DNA of 64,000 bases, taken from Trichobilharzia regenti. Taxonomy: Eukaryota; Platyhelminthes; Trematoda; Strigeidida; Schistosomatidae. The notes below the pieces were generated by a model. That model was not told the origin of the DNA. It saw only the letters and a program-made list of their open reading frames with translations, and searched no databases. Position numbers and translations under genes: made by a program. Location of the stretch: positions 84,728,903-84,792,902 of the forward strand of contig OX235262.1 in NCBI GenBank assembly GCA_944472135.2, written 5' to 3'. Positions 12,173 to 23,170 of this stretch are shown one piece after another (within the stretch, counting starts at the first letter, position 1; every line of letters begins with the position of its first letter).

Positions 12173-12261
12173 GAGACATAAGTCTCAGCCAGTATAGCTT
12201 GATTAGGTCATTGCGGTGTTCAAGCCCGACCACCACGTCAAGGTAGCAGCTTTCGGTCGGG

Positions 12262-12271
12262 AGGAGAATTG
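12262..12271. repeat. Target-site duplication, 5' side of RTE1
   Basis: AGGAGAATTG, matching 8493..8502 exactly. It marks where the LINE inserted. Confidence 0.75.
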
Positions 12272-12462
12272 GATTATCTCATACGTTTTATAGTGGAACT
12301 ACAACTGGGAATCATGTCCGGATTGGGATTTTTCCGGTGGATACAACTAAAAATCAGCGAGTGATAGCATTTGGATTGAAAGAAGGCAATGCCGGTATAG
12401 ATCTAGTTGGTCAGGTAATTGGTGTAACTGAAACTATGGTATGCATTCCGGACTCAGGTTAA
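12272..12462 (+). other. Exon-like open stretch of unknown identity
   Basis: The plus strand is open from the RTE1 junction to a TAA at 12462. It reads with protein-like composition (for example VRIGIFPVD and VIAFGLKEGNAG). An AG precedes it (TTTTATAG at about 12284..12291) and a candidate donor GTAATT follows GGTCAG near 12,415, so an exon of about 125 bp is possible. I do not recognise the protein and see no partner exons. It could be a host exon next to the LINE insertion or part of an older repeat. Confidence 0.3.
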
Positions 12463-12952
12463 CACTGGATCCACTACATGAGTTTTCACTTCATCTGCCT
12501 ATATTTTTTTTGAATTATTACGAATCAAACAAGCACTTCCATTTACTCTGAGTAAGAAAGAACACAAAATGTTGTCCTTATAATGTTATGTGGGTTTTTT
12601 TCTTTTCAGTATGACGTCTACATGCAAAAAGTGATTTAAGAAATATCTAATTTGGAGAACAAATCAAGAAAATCGATATACCTTCATTCTCCCAAAGGAT
12701 AAGTCAAAAATACATGAAGATAATATTGGGTTGGTACAACTATAGAAGTACTATAATAAAGATGAATACTGACGGATTCACACACCTACCGAATGGTTCC
12801 ATCACGACAATGAAGACTTATTAGCACACAAAAATATGAATTATCGATTGGAAAGTAATAACAGAACTTTATGTAGTTAAGTGAAGGTGAGGGATAATAA
12901 ATCGACTAAGGTGCAAGAATAAAGACTGATGAAACGTGTAAGAAGAATTAAA
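12463..12952. other. No gene seen
   Basis: AT-rich sequence between the exon-like stretch and the pyruvate kinase 3' end. No coding or repeat structure recognised. Confidence 0.4.
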
Positions 12953-12958
12953 TTTAAT
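12953..12958 (-). promoter_or_regulatory. Candidate poly(A) signal of pyruvate kinase
   Basis: ATTAAA on the minus strand, 62 bases past the pyruvate kinase stop codon. It is the nearest variant poly(A) hexamer I see and is tentative. Confidence 0.35.
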
Positions 12959-13020
12959 GTATATTTCTCTGTCGTTCACATAATACAGCACAATAAACCT
13001 TTTACGAAAAAACACACTCT

Positions 13021-13244
13021 TTAGTCATCAAATTGAGTAATACTTGGCACCATAACTATTGGTTTGGTTTCTGCATCTTCTAACTTGACAACACGAAGTG
13101 TATTCGTTGAACCTGAACCAGCCTTCCAACCAGTTACAATGATCACATAACATCCTGGAGTGAAATATGAACGCTTACGACCGAAGTCAATGGCAAAACG
13201 AATTCTACGATCCATATCTTCATCCCATTCTTTAGTTCGTGCTT
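13021..13244 (-). CDS. PK: Pyruvate kinase last exon
   Basis: It starts after TTTACAG with the split codon finishing G-AA and ends at TAA (13021..13023). It encodes the final 74 codons including the stop, from [13 protein letters not shown] to the C terminus. [11 protein letters not shown] matches the fructose-1,6-bisphosphate loop region of animal enzymes. [20 protein letters not shown] is an extra tail. Confidence 0.93.
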
Positions 13245-16200
13245 CTGTAAATTATGCAGAGGAAAAGCATATGGAGATAAGTGTTACGAGTATACTTCCA
13301 TTTGCTGGGATTAGTGAAGATTACGGTAAAAGAAATAGACACAACAAACAATCGCTTACCGCCATAGTATAAGGGATGGACACCACGATAAAGATGAGCT
13401 TGACGAGCAATGACTTCATGACGCGTAACAGCAAGGATTGGACAACGAGGTCGATGACGTGAAATCAAGTGGCATGACCTAGTATGTAAAAGAGAAGATT
13501 ATAACAGAATACATATACAAATTGAAATAATTAGTGCTGAGGAGACCTTTGAAATTATTAAATTAACAACCAGTTGACTATCTTCAGTTGATACTCAACT
13601 CTGATTAGGATGAATCTTAAGCCTGGGCAGAAATGCAGCTTTCAATGAGAAACACCTAGATACACTACTGAAGACAGTTTTCAATGGAATCAAAGCGATG
13701 TGCAACATAAAATGGCCTGTGGTAACAAAAGTATAGTGCGTTTAATCTTGAAAGTTGGCAGCCCAGATGATACTACTTAGTCTCAAAATAACATGGGCGG
13801 CAGAGCAATCAGTGTTGCAATACCTGATCACAAACATATAACCACTACATTGGTCAATTGAAAAGAGGGTGACCTGAAAGAATACTGAATATTTTATCTA
13901 AGTTAAATCTAGATACTGTATTATATTTTATATTATTCTAGCATACGTACAACTATATAATACTCCGTCACTTTGATTTTCTTACCCCCGTTCGAATTGC
14001 AACTTGTTTAAATATTATTAAACTGCTAAAATTTCCATCTAACATTAGGTTTATTGAATTTCAGGTTATTCTAACCACTTTATTATGTCATGAAATCAAA
14101 CACAGTACGGTTTTAGCATGTTTCACATGAGGATATAACATCGATCTTTTTATTTACTTGAATACTGTTTAGTGTAAACGGAAGAATTGTATGTAGGAAT
14201 AAAGCTATCGTTATAACCATCACTAAATGAAGAAAGGAACAGACAACAACTTACCGTCCAGAAGTGGTAATCACAATTATAGCAGCTGCGTTGCATCGAT
14301 TAGAAGCTTCTACAGCAGCAATAGCTGTAGTGTGAGCCATCTCTGTGGGACCACACAAAGAGTTCTTCAGATCTTCAAACAACTGCCCATGGAACATTGC
14401 TGCTTCAGCTTGTACGCAAATACGATGCATAGTTTGTACAGTTTCTAGGGGATACAATCCTTTGGCTGTTTCACCTGGATTATTAAAAGGAAGGTGTTAC
14501 ACACATGCGATGATAAATGGTAAAAAAGTAGTAATCAACAGTTTCTTTCTAATAATTACACAATATACGATTACTAATGGTAGACAAAAATAAGCGTGTG
14601 GTGAGAGCTGGCTGTCAGCCAAAACTGGTGGGCAGTAATTTACGTTAATGTTTTTGTCCCCAATATTGGTCGTGAGAAAAATGAGAACAAAGGCCTTGCG
14701 TAGGCGGATACAGTTGACATATAGGTGATCTGACATTCAAGAAACAGCCAAAAAGAGATGCAAGGTTAACTTTCTGTGAGAAATAACGAGTCAGAAGGCT
14801 GTGTTTTTCTCCTAACAATAATCTGTAATATGTACATGAAAATCTATAAATATGTGATTTCCTTAATAAACGTTTCCTGGCCCTTGTCTTCTGTTGTTAC
14901 AAGCGTAAGGAATGTAGTCGTTATTCGTTTTATGGTATTTAATACTGGACAGTCGTCCGTCCTATTGAATGAATATACTAGCATTTCAATGTGCAGGATT
15001 GCCTATAGAGATTCAAAATCCGAACCTGATCAATTCCACTGAGACACCTTATCAGTGGTATTATAATTTCAAACGACAGTTCACCGTTATCAACTGTCCA
15101 CATCAATCTACTTCTGTTTGTATAAGAACATCTTTTACGCACAAAATGTTGGTCAATACAGTTTAAGTAGGTTAAAAATAGTAATCTTAAAAACTAACAA
15201 CATATAATTAACAGTTGCATTCTCACACTTGAATCAAATACACATCCCTATACATTAAAATAACATACATATCAATAAGATTACTTATTCTAACAAACCT
15301 GAAAGCATAACACAGTCAGCACCATCAAGTACAGCGTTAGCTACATCGGATGATTCAGCTCGAGTTGGTCGAGGTTTTGTAGTCATTGACTCCAACATTT
15401 GTGTAGCGCATATTACAGGCTTGCCAACCTGATTACAACGACCAATCATCATCTTTTGTGCTAAGAAAACTTTTTCTGCTGGAATTTCTATTCCAAGATC
15501 ACCACGAGCCACCATAATCCCATCAACAACCTCAAGGATTTCGTTGAATCTGAAACGACAGCAGGAATAATAAGCCGTTGTGAAGCAAACAAAAAAAATT
15601 AAGGTGATGAAGAAGGAACAATAAACACAGGAAGGTTCCACTAATTATTGAAAGAACTTTATCTGTGGCGTGAAGAACGCTTAAACAAATTTTGACTAGT
15701 CTTTCGAAGTATATGTTCGAGTATTTAGTGGCAGATCACTTTGGTAACTACTTGCTTTTTATGCAGGTCTGATGAGATTTAAATTTCTGTCGATTTAATT
15801 CTTCTTGACTCTTTACATCCTTGATTCAATGTTTTACTCTTGTCACCGGAACTTGAAATAAATATCCTTTTAAAATATCTGGAATAAACCATGTGCTTAT
15901 AAAATCTACGTTTGCAACTGATGGAAGGCTGTCAAATAGCATAATATTTTGTTTGCTAATCTATGTTTTAGCTGTGTCATGATGGTATCTTTCCAAAAGT
16001 CAAAATGATAATAATTTTAAAAACTAACCTTTGAACACCTTCATGGTTTTCAATTTTCGCAATTATTTTGATGTAAGCACCTTTTTCACCAAGGAGACTG
16101 CGAATTTCATGTACTGCAGCTGCGTTTCTAATGAAGGAAGCAAACACCATATCAACCTAAGATTTAAAAAAATAGAAAAGAACAATGTTTTAAATCAATT

Positions 16201-19200
16201 AGAAGAGGTAAATCGAAGCCTCAGTTAACGGACGACTAATGTACGTCAATTTGAGGAAGACGATGGTCTAGGTATCCACAGCGTGTTTTACTCCTCTCAA
16301 TTTTCACGACTAATTAACTCATTTTACCCAGTACTCTACGCCTTACTTCCACAGTAATCACGTGGAGGTCCTGCTAAATGGTGGTAATACCATCAAGGCG
16401 TCGAGGGTCAGATGTCTTAAGATACTTGTGGGTCTTCTAACTTAAGTGACTGCATTTCATTTACAAAGTGAGATATAGTGAATTGCCGAGAAATACATTC
16501 GAGACGCTTAATGAGCGATAGGACAACTTGCTTGCACAGTTGACAACGTAATTTGAATATAGTCAAGTAAGCTTCTCCTGTGTAGGTCATGATTTCATCA
16601 CCGCCAAACCATCTAAAGTGAAACGGTTGGCTTGTTCGATCACTTCATTCTGTTAAGTCACTTTATCTATTCAAATCAGTAATGAAGTGGCACTTAACAC
16701 TTGGTAGGTGGTAAACACATTCCAAGATGAAAAATTTGGTCCAATTGGTATTTATGTGACTGATAACTGATGGTATACAATGGTGAAAACTGCCACACGT
16801 CTTAATCGCATTACTTCAAAAGTATTCTGAAAACAGTACTACAGAATGGTCATGCTACAAATTATGTAGCTGTTAAGACAAGAGATTGGAAAGGTCTATA
16901 TTACGCTTCAGGATACGACACGAATGTAAACTGATTAAATTTGATTGGAAACTTACGTTATGCTCAACTGCAAAACGAAGATCTTGTTTATCTTTTTCTG
17001 AAACTGCAGGCAGGTCTACTCGGGCTCCTGGGAGATTAACTCCCTTACGAGAGCCAAGCTTTCCACCGTTTTCGACTTCACATTCGAGAAAATTGGGACC
17101 TAGTATTAAAATTAAAGGTGTCAGAAGTAATTAGTAAAGCATATGAAATAGGTTATTTCCTACGTTAATTTCTGAAGTATGCAACTAAGGGTGATTTTAC
17201 TTATTTTGAGAGAGTATTGGAGACGTAAAACAATACTTCACGCCAGGTTGTTTCGAGCTTCTAATAGTTCTCACATGTGGCTTTTAGGAACAGCAGCGAA
17301 CACAAATTTCCATGTATAATTCCAACTGTCTTATAGCCGATTACTGGTAAGAGAACATGAATAATTCCCACGTTTTCAAGGCAAATTGTGACAAATCACA
17401 GTAACACTTCGAGTTATCTCAAGAATGGTCAACGACTAGAACATTTCACTTTCACATGGATGTTTCCAAAGCCTTTTTTGAATGTTAGTGATACTGCGCG
17501 ACTATTCTAATATGTGAAAAGTAGGTTTAAACCCACGAACTTCTGGATTCCAATCAGCCGTTAAGATTATTGACATCCCCTCAGATTTAAAAAAACGTTA
17601 GCATGACAGAGAATGTATGAATACCATATATGGTCGAGACCATAATCTACATTGATTGGTATTAAGAGGAAAGTAACAGTTCTCCGTGCAACTTTTTAGT
17701 GTCTCTTAGAAAGCATCAAATTTAAGCTTTGAAATAAAGACCAAATAATGCTATCTATTACTGGTTATTGGAAATTAAAGTATTAAATTGCTGCAAACAT
17801 GAGGATAGCTCAATCAGTAGTGGTGACACAGTGACGCAATTCATAAAAAATACAATAGCTAGAAAATTTTTCACTTTGTTGATTATAAGTCTTATCAGTG
17901 ATAGAAAATAATTACTAGGAAAGTAGTTTTGACAGTTATACTATGCTGATTGAACGCTTACCTTTACTTCTGACCACTAAACTGATTAAACCATCGTCAA
18001 CGTAGATTTTCGAGCCTTCTGATAAGACATGGACAATATTAGGATAATCCACGTAAAGAGTGGATGCGTTACATGCTTCCATGAAGGCAGGATCAGTAGT
18101 CACACGAATCTTGTGCCCAACTTCAAGACTAACTTCGGCAGTTCCACTCTATCAAAACAAAATATACACACATTATATGAGTTTAGGATATGATAATTAT
18201 TATCTGATGCAATCACTTCATGGGAAAGGTCATCAATTAAATTGTGATTATATTCATTAGGGTTACGCAAAACTATAATTCAATTTTAGCAAGCGAATAT
18301 ATAAAGAAACACCTGCCAAATGTATGCAAATAAATCATTAAAACGTAACTCTTACCCCATTTATAAGTCCAGTACGAATTTCAGGGCCTTTTGTATCCAA
18401 AGCAATACCGACTGGTCTTGACATAGGCTTTAAAGTCGAGGCAGCTTCACGAACCAGCTTTATAGTCTCCGCATGATACTCATGGCTACCGTGAGAAAAG
18501 TTTAATCGGGCAATGTTCATTCCTGCGTTGATCATATTTTGAAGTATTTCGACAGTACGACAAGCAGGACCTGTTTCAAAATACATATAGAAGTTATTTA
18601 CTTCCGACATTGTGATAGCATACTATGAAGTTATCATTTTTAGGCTTCTGTTGCTCAAATTGCACTATTGAATTTCGATAGCTAGATCTGCAGTCACTAC
18701 TGCGCAACCGACGAAGCTTTAACTCAATCCTTTACCTGCTTCAAGCATTTCCTCAAACAATGGTTTCTCTCAAAATTAATAACAATGCATAATATTATTG
18801 ACCAGTACGGTATAGTAAGTAACAGGTGTGCCAGTTCAATTCATTTGTAAATACACTGGAGTACACTTTTTACAGCACCATATAATTAACACAGCTGAAG
18901 AATTGTTTTGGGACATGGTCTGTGTACATATATTTTGGATTACTTCGTGGACCACGAGAACATTGAAAAGTGTGCATTAATGAACGCTTCTGTCTAGACC
19001 CGACTTTCGTTGTTGAACAAGCGCAGTCCTGAGAAATGCTTGCACTGAAGGTATCGGGCATCTACCTCCACACAGACCTATGTTTAGCAGAATATAACAG
19101 GAGACAGTCTGCTGAACAGGAGTCAAGTTAACGGCAACGTAACATCGGGAAAAACGTTTTTATGGGTTTGCAAGGAGCAAATGTTTGGAGCTAGGGTCTT

Positions 19201-20789
19201 TCCAATCCTTTGTGGGTAGAACGCAATACATGCGAATGAGCTCGATAAATCGGGACTTTACAGACAATACGGAATCAGGGCTACTAGCTGAACACCATCA
19301 CCAAAATACGAAGAAAAGACATCGACGTCATAGCAACATATTGCAGTTTCTATAACCCAGCTAACTTTCTAAGTGGGAAAAGCATCAACGGACTGAAGCA
19401 CATGTGGAAATAACATGAATCTACGAGAAAACGGGATAGGTTGTGCTGATGACAACTAAAACATTGTATTTCAATCCTTAAGCAAAGCAGACAGACATAT
19501 CATTCGGACGTGATATTCACCGCGGCGTTCTCAGGGGGTTGCTGGTTCACATAGCCAGTCCATTGACTTATAACTCCAATACATACCTCTTACATGGTAT
19601 TACCGCGTGATTGAAAAAATGCATTGGTACCCCCCCCCCCCCCAGGAAGTAACATATAAGCAATGTTCCTGCAAATACGGGAGTTTCGATTATACTAGCA
19701 CCTGGACCTAGGTACTGTTAGGAGAGATTAAGAAGGCCCTTGTGATGTTATTCAGTCACAACGAAGCTTTCACATAAACGCCTTGTGTCTTAGAAACTAA
19801 ATAACAAAAGACGTCAAAGATTTTAGCATAGCTGTCGACAAAGTGCCTCAAATAAAACTGGAGATATTGGGAAGTCCCGGCCTACCTAACTGAAATTCCT
19901 TGTACTCGGACCCTTTCTACTATTTGTGTGCTGACGGATTATCCGGGCTTGCTGGATATTCTATAATTCTCTACGCAGGTGATGCGAAACTTCGAGCTCA
20001 AGGATGACTGCGGTATGCCTAGGTTTTAAAGAGATCTCAACAAATTAATAGGTTGGTTCAAAGAATAGGTACTTTAAAACGACGTACTCAACTGTGCAAC
20101 AGTCCGCATCATGCACACAAGAATTGGTTACATGAGCACATATTTCTGTTAACAAAACGATATTTACTAGAATAGAGCCTTCTGTACTCAACTTAGTACT
20201 GAGTCCGAACGTCGGAGAAACTCTTCAACAAGTGGATGTATATACTTAGTTTCATGAACCATATTTCATGTGTTGGAACAAGACGTCCACTCCCACTTAA
20301 ATGATGGAAATTGTATGTATATTACAAATGACTACAAATGATCTGGTTTGATGCATCAGATCGTCCTGATGTGAGCAAGGGCTGTAACTAAGTCCTCAGT
20401 TATATCCGTTATTAAGGAAGGAGCCAATAATATGGAAGTACAAGTTTCTTCTGCGGGTCATGCAGATCCGAAGTTGACAAAAACAGATACTTTCAGTATA
20501 TACGGTGAGGTGGATTACACAATAGAAAGTGGGTGCCGTATGTAAAATGCTGGTTAATAGTTATGGAAATGCTAACCGACTGCTTTACTTATTCTGACAG
20601 TGCTTACCGATTGTACATATTATCCCAGTGTTCCGAATGTACGCAGGTTGATGATCGATATCCAAACTAACTACGTGCTCCAATAATGAACGTGGATATG
20701 AACATATTGGTGCATTTGGATTATATGGAGACGCTTCCCCAAATCTTGAAACGGAATTAACACTAGGAAAAGAGTGACCACCAAGATTT
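13021..20789 (-). CDS. PK: Pyruvate kinase (nine exons, first exon not found)
   Basis: Cytosolic pyruvate kinase catalyses the last glycolytic step, phosphoenolpyruvate plus ADP to pyruvate plus ATP. Exons, in coding order: 20789..20608, 18570..18356, 18148..17962, 17099..16957, 16156..16029, 15549..15299, 14474..14255, 13478..13360 and 13244..13021. All introns are GT-AG and all phases agree, giving about 555 residues; animal enzymes have about 530. Visible motifs are [12 protein letters not shown] (substrate and K+ binding), [19 protein letters not shown] (catalytic Lys), [15 protein letters not shown] (metal-binding Glu/Asp), [16 protein letters not shown] and TTSGRS, followed by a C-terminal [11 protein letters not shown] loop. 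The catalytic residues I can check are present, so it looks functional. The protein continues about 20 residues beyond the usual end (RVV). The start codon must lie in an upstream exon, or at an in-frame ATG at 20875 if the first acceptor is not used. Confidence 0.95.
13360..13478 (-). CDS. PK: Pyruvate kinase exon (C domain)
   Basis: Bounded by CTAG before and GGTAAGCG after. It encodes [20 protein letters not shown] and then [14 protein letters not shown], a strongly conserved C-domain segment. Confidence 0.93.
14255..14474 (-). CDS. PK: Pyruvate kinase exon
   Basis: Bounded by TCCAG and GGTAAGTT. It encodes [12 protein letters not shown] through [11 protein letters not shown]. The last residues, with the Ser from the next exon, are the phosphate-binding TTSGRS turn that holds fructose-1,6-bisphosphate in regulated isozymes. 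Confidence 0.93.
14597..14901 (+). mobile_element. Solo LTR-like repeat, family R2 (copy 2)
   Basis: TGTGGTGAGAGC...CTTCTGTTGTTACA, 305 bp, lying in a pyruvate kinase intron on the opposite strand to the gene. AGCG flanks it on both sides (14593..14596 and 14902..14905), consistent with a 4-bp target duplication. It contains AATAAACG near its end. The copy at 2039..2378 is its relative. Confidence 0.65.
15299..15549 (-). CDS. PK: Pyruvate kinase exon (catalytic core)
   Basis: Bounded by TTTCAG and GGTTTGTT. It encodes [19 protein letters not shown], then [15 protein letters not shown] and [18 protein letters not shown], ending VMLS(G). The divalent-metal and substrate residues of the barrel are here. 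Confidence 0.94.
16029..16156 (-). CDS. PK: Pyruvate kinase exon
   Basis: Bounded by AATCTTAG and GGTTAGTT. It encodes [15 protein letters not shown] through [12 protein letters not shown](R). The Lys of KIENHEG is the conserved catalytic lysine of the family. Confidence 0.94.
16160..16956. other. Pyruvate kinase intron
   Basis: Intron sequence with no embedded repeat or gene that I recognise. Confidence 0.5.
16957..17099 (-). CDS. PK: Pyruvate kinase exon
   Basis: Bounded by ATACTAG and GTAAGTTT. It encodes [19 protein letters not shown], then [17 protein letters not shown] to FAVEHN, the conserved stretch from the B domain back into the barrel. Confidence 0.94.
17100..17961. other. Pyruvate kinase intron
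   Basis: Intron sequence, AT-rich, with nothing recognised inside. Confidence 0.5.
17962..18148 (-). CDS. PK: Pyruvate kinase exon (B domain)
   Basis: Bounded by TTGATAG and GGTAAGCG. It encodes [19 protein letters not shown] through [17 protein letters not shown](G), the mobile lid domain that closes over the active site. Confidence 0.94.
18356..18570 (-). CDS. PK: Pyruvate kinase exon (start of barrel)
   Basis: Bounded by GAAACAG and GGTAAGAG. It encodes [16 protein letters not shown], then [16 protein letters not shown] and [16 protein letters not shown]. Arg, Asn and Ser of RLNFSH are the conserved active-site residues. Confidence 0.94.
19630..19643. repeat. Poly(C) run
   Basis: Fourteen C in a row in the largest pyruvate kinase intron. 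Homopolymer length may be uncertain. Confidence 0.9.
19780..20110 (+). pseudogene. CR1/SR1-like LINE reverse transcriptase relic
   Basis: Broken plus-strand frames show, in order, [10 protein letters not shown] (compare DFSKAFDKVPH of CR1-clade reverse transcriptases), LGPFLLFV and [11 protein letters not shown], where the YADD box has become YAGD. Several frameshifts separate them. The order and wording fit the CR1 clade, to which the schistosome SR1 element belongs, rather than the RTE elements elsewhere here. The relic lies inside a pyruvate kinase intron in antisense. Its ends are not defined. Confidence 0.6.
20608..20789 (-). CDS. PK: Pyruvate kinase first recognised exon
   Basis: It encodes [20 protein letters not shown] through [15 protein letters not shown] and RNTGIICTI(G). 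The [10 protein letters not shown] motif is universal in the family. The acceptor at its 5' edge (ATTTCATCTTTTAG) has a good pyrimidine tract and leaves a split codon, so a coding exon should precede it. The exon has no in-frame ATG near its 5' end. The frame is open upstream to an ATG at 20875, which would add a hydrophobic N-terminal extension if the acceptor were not used. That reading seems less likely. Confidence 0.88.
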
Positions 20790-22064
20790 CTAAAAGATGA
20801 AATAGTTAAGATAAATGTGTGGATATAACATACAATCCTGAACCCAACATCACGTAGACAGAGACACAAATTCAAGTAGCTCGCAAACAGGAAGAGCCTG
20901 TAAGTGCTCTATGCAAATTTAAAACAATGTTCGACACTCAATATTCAATATCATACGATTACTTGACCCTTCGCATCTGGCAACCGAATGGCTTTAAATC
21001 TCATGTTTGTTTTGAGATATCTTATTTAGTTGGCGTCTCTATTTCAAGGTACCGAATCTAAGAACAATGTCAGAACTAGACTGTCTTCCAAAGTCCTCTG
21101 ATGGCAAAATCGCAAGTTACGCGTTTTTAAATATCAAAGATGAAGCTCGTTGAAACATTCGCCCCCATTTCACACCGATTACTGTCTGAAGCATTAAGGA
21201 GGGGCGAAAGCTTCCACTCGAAGTATCTTCCGTACTAATATTTTAAGTTTCTTAGACTGATTTGTTGTAATCTTCGGCGTAATTCCCTGTAAAAGTCTTC
21301 ATTATAGGAATTTACAGCAAACGAAATCCTACGGATTAAAGGGAAGATCAAATAAATAAGAATTCTGTGCACTATGGCTTCACTGCCATGTAAAGTTTCA
21401 ACATATAGGGATTCCGCCTTAATAAGAACGTCTTATTGAGGTATGAGGAATCTTGATGCATATAGTTTATTTTCATCATATTCAACAGTTCACCTTTGAG
21501 CTATAACCCTTAGATAAAAAGCTATTAGGCTTTGTGGCGAGGCGTACTTTCCTCAACGAAATCCCTAGTACTTATACCGGGTTTGTCTCGATAGAATACC
21601 GTCTCTTTCAAAAGACATGAAACAGTCTGTTATTCATTTGAAATGATATGCAGTATGTGTAGGCCTTTTCGATCCAAAAATGTTATTGAAGTATGTGGAC
21701 ACGAGGGTCTTGCTTTATCAAATTTACTTCGGAAACATTAACAAATATAGGGAGAAAATAACTTCTCGGAATTGTTTGCGTGAACAAGAAGATGAAAGGC
21801 ACTTAAATCTGACTATTTTTCGCTAGTCAAGACACTGGGAGGTATCTATCCTCCCAGTCTTTCTCTCAAAGTCATTGAAGTGTTTCCGTTGTCTTCACTC
21901 TCTTAAAAAGGATGCAACGCTTTAGTGAGTGATAATGCAACTAAAAACTGTAAGTCTGTAGATAAAAAACTGCCCTGAAAACCTTGTTAAATGGATGATT
22001 GCATTAAAGGTTACCCTAAAGACACATCAAAATTATTGGCCACTGCAGTTATCCTGAACCTCAC
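20790..22064. other. Upstream of pyruvate kinase; first exon not identified
   Basis: The missing 5' coding exon and promoter of pyruvate kinase should lie here or beyond. I cannot pick out a convincing ATG exon with a GT donor. No repeat recognised. Confidence 0.4.
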
Positions 22065-22165
22065 TTAGTTAACCAGCTTACTAGTTTTCTAGCTGTCACA
22101 AGCCCGTGTAAAAAGGGAGGGTTGGGCAACCTCACACCACTAAACCCTTCAAACCGCCAGAAAAA
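22065..22165 (+). repeat. SINE-B-like fragment
   Basis: About 100 bp matching, in reverse, the text at 48085..48190 and the body of the SINE-B copies (shared block GGGAGGGTTGGGC...). It lies just before the RTE2 copy. Diverged. Confidence 0.35.
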
Positions 22166-22843
22166 TTTCAACACATAGAAAATATATTTGAAACAAAAAT
22201 ATTTCAAATGATAATCTTATTCTTCGCTCCAATCAGAGAAGCGAAATGACGTGGGCTGTTGAAAGCCTTCGGCAAGCGAGTCAGCCAGTCGATGAGTCTT
22301 CTCTCGATGAAAGCAAGAATGAGAATGCGGACATAAAAGGTTCGTACAATGTACGGGGCTGAGAAAGACGCCCAAAAAGTCGAAGAAATACGAAGATATG
22401 GTATAGAAGTTCTATGTGTCTGGGAGAGCAGATGGAATGGATGTGGATTGACAACATTGTCAACTGGAGAGTCAGTAATCTACTCCGATCTGGTCACCCA
22501 GACGACAACCACGAATACACTGAGGCAGTGAGTGGCTATCATGACATCGCCATTGGCAGCCTTAATGTAGTGGGAACCAATCGTCTCCTGCAGGATCATG
22601 AGAGCAAGATTCAACTCAAAAGGAAGGAGGAGAAGTCACGACTATCCAGTGCTACGCACAGTGCTACAAACAACGCGAAACAAGAAGGAAGGGTGATTTT
22701 TACAGACACCTACAAACAGTAATGGACAACATTCCAAATGGTGCCATCAAAATCCTTATGGGCGATCTGAATGCAGGATAAACTGGGAGCAGGTAATACA
22801 GGAAGAGAACTCATCATGGGTTGAGGGGCTATCGCTCGGAGGA

Positions 22844-23170
22844 ATGAATGAGGACAAAGAACTATTCGCAGACTTCTGTGCTTTCAACGATTTGGTGATC
22901 GGAGGGAGCGTGTACAATCACAAGGATGTACACGAAGCAACGAGGATTCCAGTTGGCGGGGACACCACAAACCAAACAGATTTCATATCAATCTCATGGA
23001 AGTGGAGATACAACCTACCGGGAACAAAGTCGAGAAGGGGAGCGGATGTGGGCTTAGACCATCATCTAGTTCAAGGAACCTTCAAAACAACTGGAGACAG
23101 GCGACAATTCAAGTTCATAGTTCAGAAACTGAAAGACAAAACCACAATGGATGCCTTCACAACAAATTAG
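22844..23170 (+). pseudogene. RTE2 endonuclease fragment
   Basis: A 108-codon frame from the second half of an apurinic-type endonuclease. LFADFCAFNDLVIGGS at about residues 7-22 matches the LLEFC...LVI segment of the family. TTNQTDFISIS (42-52) corresponds to the QIDYI motif and VGLDHHLVQG (69-78) to the catalytic SDH motif. The upstream half lies in other frames, so the domain is broken. Confidence 0.7.

Larger units (their letters stand above)
8503..12261 (-). mobile_element. Near-intact RTE-clade LINE (RTE1, SR2-like)
   Basis: A 3,759-bp non-LTR retrotransposon bounded by the 10-bp duplication AGGAGAATTG. Reading the minus strand, it has a leader starting CCCGACCGAAAGCTG, an apurinic-type endonuclease, a reverse transcriptase with YADD, a conserved C-terminal region, a short 3' untranslated region, and a tail of CAGACAGACAGAC. 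RTE elements characteristically end in short tandem repeats rather than poly(A). The only obvious coding damage is one frameshift near 11,433. Its length and motif order fit the schistosome SR2/RTE group. An older copy lies at 5045..6545 and another at 60440..61090. Confidence 0.85.
18571..20607. other. Large pyruvate kinase intron
   Basis: A 2-kb intron, the largest in the visible gene. It contains a CR1-like reverse transcriptase relic and a poly(C) run, both listed separately. The remainder shows no clear feature. Confidence 0.6.
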
